Shown here: positions 1 to 8,988 of the stretch, piece by piece
Numbering within the stretch: position 1 is the first letter of the stretch
Layout: the number at the start of each line of letters is the position of its first letter
NCBI GenBank assembly: GCA_021441665.1
Contig: JAGYYN010020264.1
Coordinates: 1-21,629 of the forward strand
Reading direction: 5' to 3'
Source: Euplotes cf. woodruffi 2 WChen-2021
Taxonomy: Eukaryota; Ciliophora; Spirotrichea; Euplotida; Euplotidae
Length of the DNA stretch: 21,629 bases
The notes under the pieces: generated by a model
The model's database searches: none
The model's input: only the letters and a program-made list of their open reading frames with translations
Told to the model about the DNA's origin: nothing
Made by a program: the position numbers and the translations under genes

Positions 1-1052
1 TAATTGATAAAGTCCTGTTTGAATCACACTCGATGGAGCACGAGCACCTTCGCGAGTCATTCCACTCAATCGACCCTCGCATCAGATCGCAATCACATGT
101 ATGCAATCACTTACTATCTTTAGGCTGAGGAACTAAAACAACACGAAGCCGAACTTGGTGATAACGCCCGCGGTTACACTGTTTTTAAAGATGAAGACGA
201 GGCTAAGAATGAAGAAGAGATCAGCGAGGGAATCCGCAAATTCCTATCAACCGCTGACAGATTCAGTAAAAAGATGAGTACCGCGCTTAGTAAGAAATAC
301 AAGAAAGGAGTCAAGAAAAGCAGAGATGGTATAATATGAATAACAATTTGCACAAAAATCGCATAATTCCTCCCTAGATATTACTTCTAGCTAAGACAGT
401 TTTTTGTTGTTGCAACTTTAAAACCAAATATTTGATATGAACAGTAATTTTAGCAACTGACATTTACTCTGTATTTTTAGCTGAAAGAATGAGAAGCAAT
501 ACTGGAAATCCAACACCAAGCTCATTAAAGTCAGAAGTCGGGATAGCTGGCACATACAGAGAATTTGATACTGCCGAAAGCAGTCCAAAGGAAAACTACT
601 GAAATATCACTCCGTACATCCTCATGGTTGCACTCAGTGTACATTCAGTATTTGAAGGAATAGCAGTGGGGCTACAAAAACAGCCCGCAGATGTATGGAA
701 TATAGCCATTGCGATTGTACTTCATAAGTGGGCTGATGCAATGTCTCTTGGCATCAGTATGAGTAGCAATCTTGAACACAGCTCGAAAACTGTACATATC
801 TTGATTTTAATATTTTCCCTTGCCACTCCTATTGGAGTCTTGATCGGAATCATTATTACTGACACTCATCCTCTCGTGAACATCGTATTTCAAGGGCTAG
901 CAGGAGGCACTTTTCTGTATATATCCGCAAGTGAAGTCGTTGTTGAAGAATTCTCAGCTCCCAAAAATAAATGGCTCAAAATGTTTGGTTTTGTAATCGG
1001 CGCAGCAATTATCGTATTGGTAACAAGTTTAGAAGAAAAGCAGTTCTTCTAA
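1..1052 (+). CDS. ZIP-family (SLC39-like) zinc/divalent metal transporter, C-terminal part, 5' end outside the window
   Basis: Three exons join in frame: 3-98, 124-328 and 481-1052 (TAA stop), with introns of 25 nt (99-123) and 152 nt (329-480), both GT..AG. The first two exons encode a hydrophilic His/Glu/Lys-rich loop (for example HSMEHEHLRESFHS) that fits the variable cytoplasmic loop between membrane helices III and IV of ZIP proteins. The third exon carries the family hallmark of helix IV (HSVFEGIAVGLQ) and of helix V (LHKWADAMSLGIS); these His/Glu/Asp residues line the metal path in known ZIPs. Three further hydrophobic helices follow, and the protein ends in TSLEEKQFF. A TGA at 600-602 falls inside ENY-C-NITPY and is read as Cys, so the exon reaches well upstream of the first ATG at 624. 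The likely role is metal import into the cytosol, inferred from the family. The N-terminal helices I-III lie before base 1. Confidence 0.9.
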
Positions 1053-2693
1053 CTACAAGTAAGATAAGTAATCTTTCAACTAAGTAAATTATTTAAGCTT
1101 AATCTTAATCATATATTGAAATATCATAATAAACAAAAAAAACTTTAAAAAAATACAAAACGGTTTAGTGACTCATAATGCAGCTGGTTTTTTAACCTTC
1201 GATTGACAATTGCATAATATCCTATCTCCTTATTTCTCCTTCAACCTTTATATACTTTATTTTGAATACAGATAGACCAATTTATTTTATAATCTCGGAT
1301 AATCCTTCATTCTGTGCACTCCCATCTAAATAAAATCGTATTTTTCCTAAAAACTTCCAAATTTGAATATTCACCCCATGATAGCAAAATCAAACCTATT
1401 ATTCACTCTTTAACCCGATTCAACTAACCCCATAAAATACCTATCAATTCAAATATCCGCTGCATGCATAACCAAAAACTCATAAAAATCTCTCTAAATT
1501 AGCCAAAATTACCATATAATAATTGCAGTATTTTATATGCCTAATATATTGCCACGTGTTGGATAAAAGGAATAAAATCAGCTGATCTAATAGATTATCA
1601 TTATGGGATGTCGCAAGGTTGGGCTTGTTTTATATTCTGTATGTCAACTGATGCGGGGTTCTTAGAGATATTGTACGGAATTAGGTTGGTTTGTATTCGT
1701 GGAGGTTTGGTGCATGAGAGTCATTCAAATGAGGACTATGTGCTTTTGGAGTATGCGCCTGTTGAGAATGGATATATGAATTTTGTGTTTGAAGAAGACT
1801 TGGAACTGCGGCAGGGGTTTTGAACACGCGGGGTTTTAGGATGAGAAATTTAGTGTTGCAACTGGAAATTTGGTATTTTTTGGGGCTTATTGAGGAAAGA
1901 TTTATTATTGGTTATTGTCAAGATTTAAAGGGTCACGTGGGTGGGCTGGATGGATGGGTTTTAATTTAGATTGAGATCTTGTTGATATATTGAGTATTTT
2001 ACTTGAACTGATAATTGGTTTTTTTTTTATCTTTTAATGTGTCAAAGTTTAAAATAAGAGGTGAGGAACAGAGTTGGATTTTTTTAATTGTACCGATTTA
2101 TATGTGATATTTTTATGTTAGTATATTTTATATTTGCTATTTTGGTTAACATTTTCGTAACCAGATATTCGATGGTTGATACTTAAAGTTACTTTAACTG
2201 GATTTAATTTCTTTGTAATTTTTTACGATATTACTATAAAAATATTATAATTGATTTAATCTAAACTAAAACTTATTTTAAATTATTTCAACAACTTTAT
2301 CTTTTTTTCGTCTAGTCACAAAAATAAGCATTAAAAATTGGCTACTTCTAGATTATATTTTTAATATAAAAATTTAATAGCAAGTTGATATAAATATATG
2401 CTTAAAAACTGATAAAAATATATAATTTTATTTTTAATTGATGCAAATTCCTCATAAGATCAGTATTTTTTATTACTTTGACTACACCTGTAAGTATAAA
2501 AGTCTCTAATACGATTGAATCATGTGTATCGCACGTCAGTTTCTAATTTATTCTTTTAGTATCGACCTGTATTAAAAAATTTATACCCTTGTATCAAACA
2601 ATCATTACCTATCAAAGCTAATTAAGCAAGCCAATAAAGCATCTTATAAATTTATCATTTAAATTCCCTTTCCATATATCTTTAAAACAGTCA
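1053..2693. other. AT-rich spacer with strand-composition switch; no convincing gene
   Basis: There is no gene I can support. From about 1190 to 1520 the plus strand is C-rich and G-poor. From about 1605 to 1960 it is G-rich and C-poor, giving an abrupt switch near 1.56 kb. The G-rich half contains an open frame (1608-1823, extendable through TGA as Cys) with no recognisable motif. Downstream of the zinc transporter stop, CTTTCAAC at 1073-1080 contains a TTGAA core on the minus strand, similar to the Euplotes chromosome-breakage consensus. The stretch 1960-2690 is simply AT-rich. Confidence 0.5.
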
Positions 2694-2846
2694 CTAGCTT
2701 AACACCCATATTTCTGCGAATTCCTGTTCACCTGAAGATACGGTGATTTTTATTCCTGCTGTCTGTTCTGCTTCTTTGCTGATGGGTATTCATATTGGCA
2801 TCCTTTGTTTGCGATTGAAACCAAGCTCACAGACACCTATTTTATC
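2694..2846 (-). CDS. Terminal exon of an unrecognised minus-strand gene (partial model or gene remnant)
   Basis: On the minus strand a TGCAG splice acceptor (2847-2851) is followed by 50 codons and a TAG stop at 2694-2696. The frame starts DKIGVCELGFNRKQRMP, uses TGA once as Cys, and ends GEQEFAEIWVLS. Codon choice and amino-acid mix look like real protein, and the exon is richer in GC than its surroundings. A possible preceding exon ends near 2869 (MKSTFFL followed by GTATAA). More coding-like sequence lies up to about 3010 (either a frame with VGKVLSKLIPNADY or one with DGWKSPIQADSKCG), next to the large inverted repeat at 3017-3095. I do not recognise the family and could not find a start, so this may be a broken copy. 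Confidence 0.45.
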
Positions 2847-3016
2847 CTGCATGCAAGTTTAATTATACTAAGAAGAAAGTGGACTTCATTCTTATTCGCG
2901 AATTAATTTTAGTCCTCGTTAACATTAAATTATAAATATTTACTAAATAAAAATAATCAATCTAAAATATAGTCCGCATTTGGAATCAGCTTGGATAGGA
3001 CTTTTCCAACCATCTT

Positions 3017-3095
3017 GCTCTATTTCTTTTTGCTTTTGGCTATTTTCTTAATTCGATGGAGAAAAGAAAATAGACAAAAGCAAAAAGAAATGAGC
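3017..3095. repeat. Long imperfect inverted repeat (hairpin, possible MITE-like element)
   Basis: The left arm 3017-3049 (pyrimidine-rich, containing ATTTCTTTTTGCTTTTG) pairs with the right arm 3064-3095, with about 30 of 32 positions matching around a 14-nt loop. Arms of this length are unlikely by chance, even in AT-rich DNA. It abuts the coding-like sequence of the unknown minus-strand gene. It could be a miniature inverted-repeat element or a structured RNA; the sequence alone does not decide. Confidence 0.6.
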
Positions 3096-3520
3096 TTCTC
3101 ATGAATTGGAATTTGTATGAAAATTTCATTCCATATGCAGAAAATAGATGCAAATCAGTATGATTTTTTTATATGTAATTTTTTTATTCACTTGGAGAAA
3201 AATACATAAAAATTCGATTTAAACCGGGGATATTTAAAATAAGTTCAAAATGATAATTGCTTAGAATATATTTGTTTTGCTTTATTTTGTAGTATTATAT
3301 CAGGCGAGATTCATGTTGCTTAGTTATATAAAATCGTGGTTTTAATTTTATAAAATCGATTTTAAATAATAAAATAAATAATTTGTAATTTAAAACTAAA
3401 TTGAATCATGACTCTTTGATAAATAACTACGTAATCAAAATAATTCAAAGTTTCATGAACAGAATTTCATTCTTGGTAAGACGAACAGTATTATCAAAAT
3501 TTTGAAATCAATTATTTCGT

Positions 3521-3858
3521 CTATGATGTGAAGCCAGCTTCTTTGCGGCACTTTTCGGCGCAGGCTTCCATTTGTTTGCCAAAATCTGGAGTAGTTGGAG
3601 ATATGCTGTTGCATCCTTCGAAGCACTTGTCGAATTTTTGACTATCTTGATAAGTATTTAATAAACAGTCGGTTTAGGAAAACGAAACAATTCAAAAATA
3701 GATATATTTGCAATCTTACCTCCTGAACTAGTAGCTGGCGCTGAATCTGGGGCTGGACCTGAGTTGTTTACTTCTTCAGTCTGAAGTCTTGTTCTGATCT
3801 TCATTGAGAATGAGACGACCATAAGCATTGCGAGCACGATCAAGATTGCTTTGTTCAT
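3521..3858 (-). CDS. Pheromone-like secreted Cys-rich peptide precursor, copy 1 (87 aa)
   Basis: Exon 1 (3720-3858) starts MNKAILIVLAMLMVVSFSMK, a signal peptide, then a charged IRTRLQ segment and a Ser/Ala/Pro-rich pro-region. A 74-nt intron (3646-3719, GTAAG..CAAG) is followed by exon 2 (3521-3645, TAG stop). Exon 2 encodes a peptide with the pattern C-F-E-G-C, 16 residues, C-A-E-K-C, ending GFTS. Two CxxxC pairs suggest a two-disulfide helical hairpin. The MNK start, the hydrophobic core and the F-x-x-K-x-R-x-R stretch after the signal peptide resemble Euplotes prepro-pheromones such as the Er family of E. raikovi. Known pheromones usually carry six or more Cys, so the assignment is by resemblance, not proof. 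Copies 2 and 3 share the signal peptide and upstream DNA but not the mature sequence. Confidence 0.75.
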
Positions 3859-3962
3859 TTGTTGTTTGTTTGTTAATTATTACAATTTCGCCAGTTTAAA
3901 TAGCATTCACAGCCGATTGTTTATAATAATTTGTGAGACCAGAATCCGATCACTTGAAAGAT
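3859..3962 (-). promoter_or_regulatory. Conserved upstream region of peptide gene copy 1
   Basis: About 105 bp directly before the start codon match the regions before copies 2 and 3 at most positions. Shared blocks on the plus strand include TTTGTTTGTTAATTATTACA next to the ATG, CAGTTTAAAT, TTATAATAATTT and a distal GATCACTTGAAAGAT. The block ends sharply after AAAGAT. Such conservation next to diverged mature coding sequence points to promoter/5' UTR function. The distal TTGAA core also resembles the Euplotes chromosome-breakage signal. Confidence 0.7.
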
Positions 3963-4547
3963 TTTTTTTTTCAAATTTCCATCATTATTTTTTAGACATT
4001 AAATAAACCATTAAAGTTACTAAAGATTCTTGTTGGCAGTAAAAATGGACATCTGTTATAAGCTTTTATCTTGCTATAGATCTGTAGGTTTCTAAGCTAA
4101 ATGGATTCGAGTACAAATTTTGAGCACTTAAAGATCAGAATATTTTTAAATTATTTTATATTATTTCGAAAATTATCAAATCAATATTTTGAATTAATAT
4201 CGAACAGCGGTTTGCTCAAGCATGTCAACACTCAAAGTTTGTCAAGCCTTCAGAAATCAAATTTTTGGAATCTCTCTTTTGAATAACGCTACAATATTTT
4301 TTTTATCAAGTTTACAAATTAAAAATTTGTATAAGTTGTATATTGTGCATAAATTGGGCAAATACTCTTATATACAGCTTAAGGTTTTGCAAAGCTGAGA
4401 TGCACCAAGCATTTTGTTATTTTCTCGATGCAGATTTTATAAAACACTTTATTTAGTAATTAAGCCATCACATTTTTGTTCAACTTCAAATTTTACTGAT
4501 CACATTTAAAATTTAAGCTTGCGTATACAATCTTACTTGATGCTAAT
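3963..4547. other. AT-rich spacer, no gene seen
   Basis: The sequence is AT-rich with scattered short open frames, including one at 4101-4286. None has a recognisable motif or coding-like composition. Confidence 0.5.
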
Positions 4548-4580
4548 TTAGCCTGCGAGTGTTTTGCACTCGCAGGCTAA
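4548..4580. repeat. Perfect 14-bp inverted repeat with 5-nt loop
   Basis: TTAGCCTGCGAGTG (4548-4561) and CACTCGCAGGCTAA (4567-4580) are exact reverse complements around TTTTG. The GC-rich stem stands out from the AT-rich flanks. It could be a structured RNA element or the end of a decayed mobile element. Confidence 0.65.
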
Positions 4581-4703
4581 GATCATAGTCGTTTGAGCAT
4601 ATCGTGCAGCAGCGTATCGCAAACAACAGCTGCGAGTCGATTGTAAAATAAAAATAGAGACTGAGAAACAACACTTTAATGATTCAGAGCAGTGCGACCG
4701 ATA
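4551..4703 (+). other. Coding-like island (possible gene fragment)
   Basis: This island, richer in GC, stays open for 50 codons on the plus strand when TGA is Cys, reading through the hairpin into AAAYRKQQLRVDCKIKIETE and ending at TAA (4701-4703). Other frames also look coding-like locally. One of these crosses an AAA-TAA at 4645-4650. No start, splice sites or family can be assigned. It may be a relic of a gene. Confidence 0.25.
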
Positions 4704-5420
4704 AAGCAATACCCAGACTAAAATATTTCAGCATTAATAAAATAATAAAATGTGTGTTTTTTTTAATTAATAATACTGCTAAACCTGACTGTATTTAATA
4801 TACACGCAATGCTTCGGCGGATTTGTGATAAAAAACTAATCTATTCTAAAGTCTCAGTGTATTTCGGACAAACTTAAGTTTACATTTTTATATTGCTGCG
4901 TTTAAGTTCTAAAAGCATTAATGGCTTAGAGCAATCGTACATGCTTATTAGATAATATTAATGCGAGATGTGCTAAAGCAAAGTAGGAATAAAGTTACTT
5001 TGCTATTTTCCATCTCCATATTTTATTTATTTTTACCATCGTCCACTGGCTGTTGTGAATGCTCAAAGCATAATCGCAGCTTTTGTTATTGACTTAAAAC
5101 TGAAACTTAACGATGGTGTATTTGAAAACTGCAAATTTAGTTTGGCTTGATGTTCAACAAATTTGTATTAAAAATTAGTTTTAAGATTATCTAATTTAAC
5201 CTTAAAACTACTAAAATTGTAGCCGGTTTGATGTTTTAATTTGTTATCAAAATGCTAATCGATAGAATCTAAATAGATTTAGCGAGTTTTAGCCTGAGTT
5301 TAAAAATTGTCTGCTTTTGATTTGCTAATTTATTCAATTTCGAAGTATATAATGATGTCACCGATTGACGATTATAATTAATATAATTTAGATAAAATCC
5401 TAAATAAAATTAAATAAAAT
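4704..5420. other. AT-rich spacer, no gene seen
   Basis: No coding-like stretch or strong repeat was seen. Confidence 0.5.
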
Positions 5421-5582
5421 GGCTATTGGAATCGCATTAACATCAAGGACTACGACTTCGGCGAAACTGGAACTCCACTTGACGCAGTTCCAGTTTATGA
5501 GGGCAGTTTAGTCCACTCTGTGCAGTCCCTTTAGTCTCTGGCTCTCGCTTCATCTTCGTCGCCAGCTCCAGCTCATCTTTAA
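5421..5582 (+). pseudogene. Gene fragment of unknown family
   Basis: A sharply bounded island of higher GC reads GYWNRINIKDYDFGETGTPL on the plus strand and continues to VHSVQSL. One TAG (5532-5534) interrupts, and the same frame then continues SLALASSSSPAPAHL to a TAA at 5580-5582. There is no obvious start, although AAA-TAA-A lies just upstream. The amino-acid mix is convincing but the family is not recognised. An 11-bp perfect inverted repeat (AAACTGGAACT, 5464-5474 with 5486-5496) lies inside. The best guess is a decayed or partial gene copy; a single exon of a larger gene is also possible. Confidence 0.4.
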
Positions 5583-6116
5583 ATTTTATTACTAGTTCAA
5601 TTAATAACTTATATTAAAATACAATAAAAAGTAGCAATAATAAAGCCAGCATTTTAAACTCAGTTAAGCTATTATCGACAAAAAAGTAAAAGGTATTTAT
5701 ATGGAGCAATTACAAATCTAGCACTCGCTGATACCTCCACAGCGTTGACACTGCAAACGAAGTATCATTAAGGCAGCAGCTGAAGCAAGACAGGAGCAGC
5801 AATGATCTCGACTCTTACTGGCAATCATACCATCTAGTTTGTTAACTTGAGTTTTTACTTGTAAATAAGTAATCAATTTGTTGTGTTACTGACTGAAAGA
5901 CAAGCTAATTTAAGGTAAACTAGACTAAGCCAACGACTAAGCAATTGAGCAATCTACAATTTTGCAAATAATCGAGATTTAAATTTTGCTGTATCGATGC
6001 AATCAGTTATTTGTGTTTTAGCAAATATTAGTTCTTTCAATAACCCAATTCCAGTGTTTTGTTCAATTCGATTGAATTATCAAAACTTTGATAGATGATG
6101 GTGAAGTATATTTGAG
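5583..6116. other. Spacer with one GC-richer patch, no gene assigned
   Basis: The stretch is mostly AT-rich. The patch 5720-5830 is richer in GC and contains short coding-like frames on both strands (plus strand KAAAEARQEQQC), but nothing that can be extended. Confidence 0.35.
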
Positions 6117-6303
6117 ACTAAATTCGAACGAAGGCAGTTGCCGATATGATCTTGGATGAAGAAGGAGGAATTAGAAGGGCGTCAAGCATATTTTGAGATA
6201 TTAACGCAGCTGCACTATTAAAAACTATGGTCAACTCGTCAGTAAGCATTTGCTGAATCAATCAAAGCAAATCTAAGTTGAATGAATATTAATAAATGTG
6301 CAG
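6117..6303 (+). pseudogene. Coding-like fragment with a possible intron, converging on peptide copy 2
   Basis: From about 6117 the plus strand reads TKAVADMILDEEGGIRRASS and continues FCDINAAALLKTMVNSS using TGA as Cys. It then meets a plausible 62-nt intron (6242-6303, GTAAGC..GTGCAG). The sequence after the intron would overlap the 3' end of the peptide gene on the other strand. No start is visible, and the frame upstream changes at a TAA. I do not recognise the family. It is either a gene remnant or the end of a small gene converging on the peptide gene. Confidence 0.3.
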
Positions 6304-6369
6304 GGACTATCGAGAAATCAGAAATTGAGAAGCAAGATTGGTTTTGCAAAGAAAACAATTGAATTACAG

Positions 6370-6721
6370 TTACTGACTCTGCGGGTCGTACAGTCATATT
6401 CTTGAGCACAACGAGTAGTAGTCGAAGTTGTTGAAGCTCGACGACTTCGACGCCGTGTTCATGCACGAGTCGTAGCAGCTCTTGCCTTGAGGCGACGCAG
6501 TGTATTCATCTAAACAACTTGTTAGCGGGTTGTGGCCAACGAGAGGACAAATGGCATCGATGGCAAAACTAGTAAAGCACATTATCAGAGCAAACAGCAG
6601 GCCGAGCATTACACGACGTTCCACTGGTGCCGCTGCTACTATCGGCAAGCTTGGATCTGATTTTCATGGCGAATGAGGCGACCATCAGCATTGCGAGCAC
6701 GATCAAGATGACTTTGTTCAT
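6370..6721 (-). CDS. Pheromone-like secreted Cys-rich peptide precursor, copy 2 (about 82 aa)
   Basis: Exon 1 (6613-6721) starts MNKVILIVLAMLMVASFAMK, then IRSKLA and a Ser/Gly/Thr-rich stretch. The preferred intron is 6510-6612 (GTAATG..TTTAG). Exon 2 (6370-6509) reads YEYTASPQGKSCYDSC, then 18 residues, then C-S-R-I-C and LYDPQSQ before TAA. The last Cys is a TGA codon (6394-6396), so under the standard code the CxxxC pair would be lost. The spacing matches copies 1 and 3. The proposed intron is oddly GC-rich and itself encodes, in the exon 2 frame, a second signal-peptide-like run (MLGLLFALIMCFTSFA) followed by two more Cys. A shorter intron (GTGTAATG..ACTAG) would retain part of this and give a six-Cys peptide. 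Splicing should be checked with RNA. Confidence 0.7.
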
Positions 6722-6824
6722 TTGTAATTTGTTTGTTAATTATTACAGTTTTAGCAGTTTAAATATCACTCGCAGCCGATTTTTATAATAATTTGTGAGA
6801 CCAGAATCTGATCACTTGAAAGAT
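6722..6824 (-). promoter_or_regulatory. Conserved upstream region of peptide gene copy 2
   Basis: This matches the upstream blocks of copies 1 and 3: TTTGTTTGTTAATTATTACA next to the start, CAGTTTAAAT, a TATAATAATTTGTGAGACCA block and a distal GATCACTTGAAAGAT. Identity stops right after AAAGAT, as in the other copies. Confidence 0.7.
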
Positions 6825-8249
6825 ATTTGGTTTGAGTTTTGAGCAAAAGGATTGTGCAGTGATGACTAACCATTAATTTTCTGATACAGATTGATAGCTC
6901 TACTAAATGTACGTCAAATTTTAGAGTTCGTATCGCCTCCTTGTTTTGTGTTACTTAGCAACCTTCAAAAGACTTGAGATTTTGTGCATGTAAGCAAGAA
7001 ACATTCATAATTATTGAATAAGTTCAATCAGTATTTTAAAAGAGCATCAGCAATCAATATCAGTCTTGAATGTTTATCTATATTTAATTATTCGCAGGTC
7101 TTTTCTAAATTTATAACCTCGTTATAATGATTTGCATGTTACTATTTTATTAGAAAATGATCATTATTATTTGCAATTTATTAGCTAAATTACTTTAAAT
7201 AACACTATTTTTTTATCATTTCATTTTTAACAATTTAACTAGTCATAAAAATGCCAATAATTCTATTTTTATTCCAAAATACCAAAATACCAAAATACGC
7301 CATTTCCCTCTACTAATTTCAATAATCCAACTTTAACCACACTTACCATTAAAACATCCCAATCTGATAACCAAATCAATTAAAAAATCGCACCAACATA
7401 ATCTTGCCCAATTCCGCCTGTAGCAGTCCCCTTAACATACCCCTGGAAATCAACTATCATAAACCCCTTTGTCCAATCCAATCACCAAATATACCTTATC
7501 CATTACTATCCATTTGAATATAAATAATTTCAGCTTCTTGACTGCATCTGTTGCTGATCTCTATAGATATTATTATCATCAGTATTTTAACCAGCGGTGG
7601 CCTTATTTGCAATCATCAGACCAAATATCAAACACAGACTTATCATCGACTGCTAATCGGGAGATCATGAGCTTCGAGATGGTCCGGATTGAGGGTTTGA
7701 TGGCGGAGCAGGCTGGGGTTGGAGTTTTTACATTTTAAGGAGTTATTATTGTGACTGATTCGAAGGGTGAGTTGGATAGGTATAGAAGACAGATTATTTA
7801 GATTTTCATAGTTGTGTTTTGAGTTGAAATTGGAGGTTTTTAATTAGTAAACGGATATTCAACAACAAAATAGATTGTATTTTATACGGTTCTTTGAAGT
7901 GAATTGCAGAAATCAACTTTGTTAAGAATTTTAAAATAACGCGAATCGATTTGTTTTGTATTTGGTTTTTTTAATTGCTTAAAAAATTAATAATTAAGCC
8001 AACCGAAAAGAATATGCGAACTGTAGTTGTAATAGTTGAATGTAATTTTGCTAAAATTAATTCAACTCTTTGCTTGGAATGCCACCGATATCATATCACC
8101 TGATATATATTATTTCTACAGAAAAATTTAATTAAGATTTAGTTCAATTTACTTATTTTGTTGTATCAATTTTAATTTTTATTGTATATTCATAAATTTA
8201 ATTTATTTTTATATCAACTCAATTTATAATTTAAATATCAATTATCTCG
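6825..8249. other. AT-rich spacer with second C-rich to G-rich strand switch
   Basis: From about 7230 to 7470 the plus strand is C-rich and G-poor. From about 7640 to 7830 it is G-rich and C-poor. This repeats the asymmetry seen at 1.2-1.96 kb. An open frame at 7469-7738 crosses the switch but shows no motif. Just before each switch, GCTGATCT followed by an ATAGAT-like motif occurs (about 1580 and 7552), hinting at a distant common origin. Confidence 0.4.
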
Positions 8250-8390
8250 TGATTGTACTTTATCTATTACGCTCTTACAAGTGATGGGGCGATAGAGCTT
8301 GAAATTCGAGAAAGCGAAAATGGTGAAAAACCAGGTCCCAGTGCACTTGGACTTATTCGAAGAAGTATCAATACATCTTTTTTTTGGATT
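8250..8390 (+). other. Coding-like island (possible gene fragment)
   Basis: The plus strand reads ALTSDGAIELEIRESENGEK and continues PGPSALGLIRRS in one open frame, in an island richer in GC than its flanks. No start or splice site is evident, and the frame runs into a T-rich run and the nested hairpin at 8394-8484. The family is not recognised. Confidence 0.3.
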
Positions 8391-8393
8391 TCC

Positions 8394-8484
8394 AAATAGC
8401 CATGTTTGGAAATCCTAATGATTAACCTTGACTTTTCATGTAAAAAGTCAAAGAATTTCTTTGGAAATCCAAACATGGCTATTT
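8394..8484. repeat. Nested inverted repeat (about 91 nt hairpin)
   Basis: The outer arms 8394-8415 and 8463-8484 share 20 of 22 positions as inverted repeats (core AAATAGCCATGTTTGG). Inside, TTGACTTTT (8428-8436) pairs perfectly with 8443-8451. The result is a long foldback typical of MITE-like elements or hairpin RNAs. Confidence 0.65.
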
Positions 8485-8579
8485 AGATTTCTAAAAAAAG
8501 CACTTTTTGTAACCATCTTTTAAACATAGCAAATCAAGTAGCTTCACCGAAGTACAACTGCGAACGACGGATGTAAAAG

Positions 8580-8607
8580 CTCTCTCGCTTCACCACTTGC
8601 GAGAGAG
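8580..8607. repeat. 9-bp perfect inverted repeat, GC-rich stem
   Basis: CTCTCTCGC (8580-8588) pairs exactly with GCGAGAGAG (8599-8607) across a 10-nt loop. Just upstream, ACAACTGCGAACGACGGATG resembles ACAGCTGCGAGTCGATTGTA near 4628, also beside a GCGAG-type hairpin. This suggests the two spacers share ancestry. Confidence 0.5.
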
Positions 8608-8988
8608 TAATATTATGCAGCAATACATCAAATTTTAAATTTAAAATATCGCAAGATGTTATATTGTTTTTTTATCCCATAGAGTATTTTATTTCTTAAT
8701 AAAAATACTGTGCTATAAAATTAAATTTAAATCTGTTAAAAATGCTAGCGAATCAATACTTATAGATTTAAATAATTTGAGCCTCGCATTTGATTCAATA
8801 ATTCCACAAATACGAATACTTTAACATATTGAGCCCGACTGACAGTTATTTTAAATATGAAGCCATTCTGTCAAACTTCACAGTCAAGTCTCAACAACGA
8901 AGGTTAACTATACTCATACTCACAAATAGAAGTGGACATGATTAGATCAAGTTTTAGCTTTAATCTGAATTAGAGATAAGTTTGTGAG

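Noticed and set aside
1608-1823. Open frame MSQGW... as a gene
   Set aside because: It lies in the G-rich half of a skewed spacer, where stops are rare by composition. No splice context, motif or homologue is recognised, so it is left as a possibility only.
6239-6466. Minus-strand open frame of 75 codons overlapping the end of peptide copy 2
   Set aside because: It runs in a different frame from the Cys-rich peptide and beyond its stop, with no signal peptide or motif.
7469-7738. Open frame MSNPITKYTL... as a gene
   Set aside because: It crosses the strand-composition switch, and the two halves differ completely in amino-acid mix. A faint likeness of the following sequence to dynein light chain roadblock was too weak to keep.
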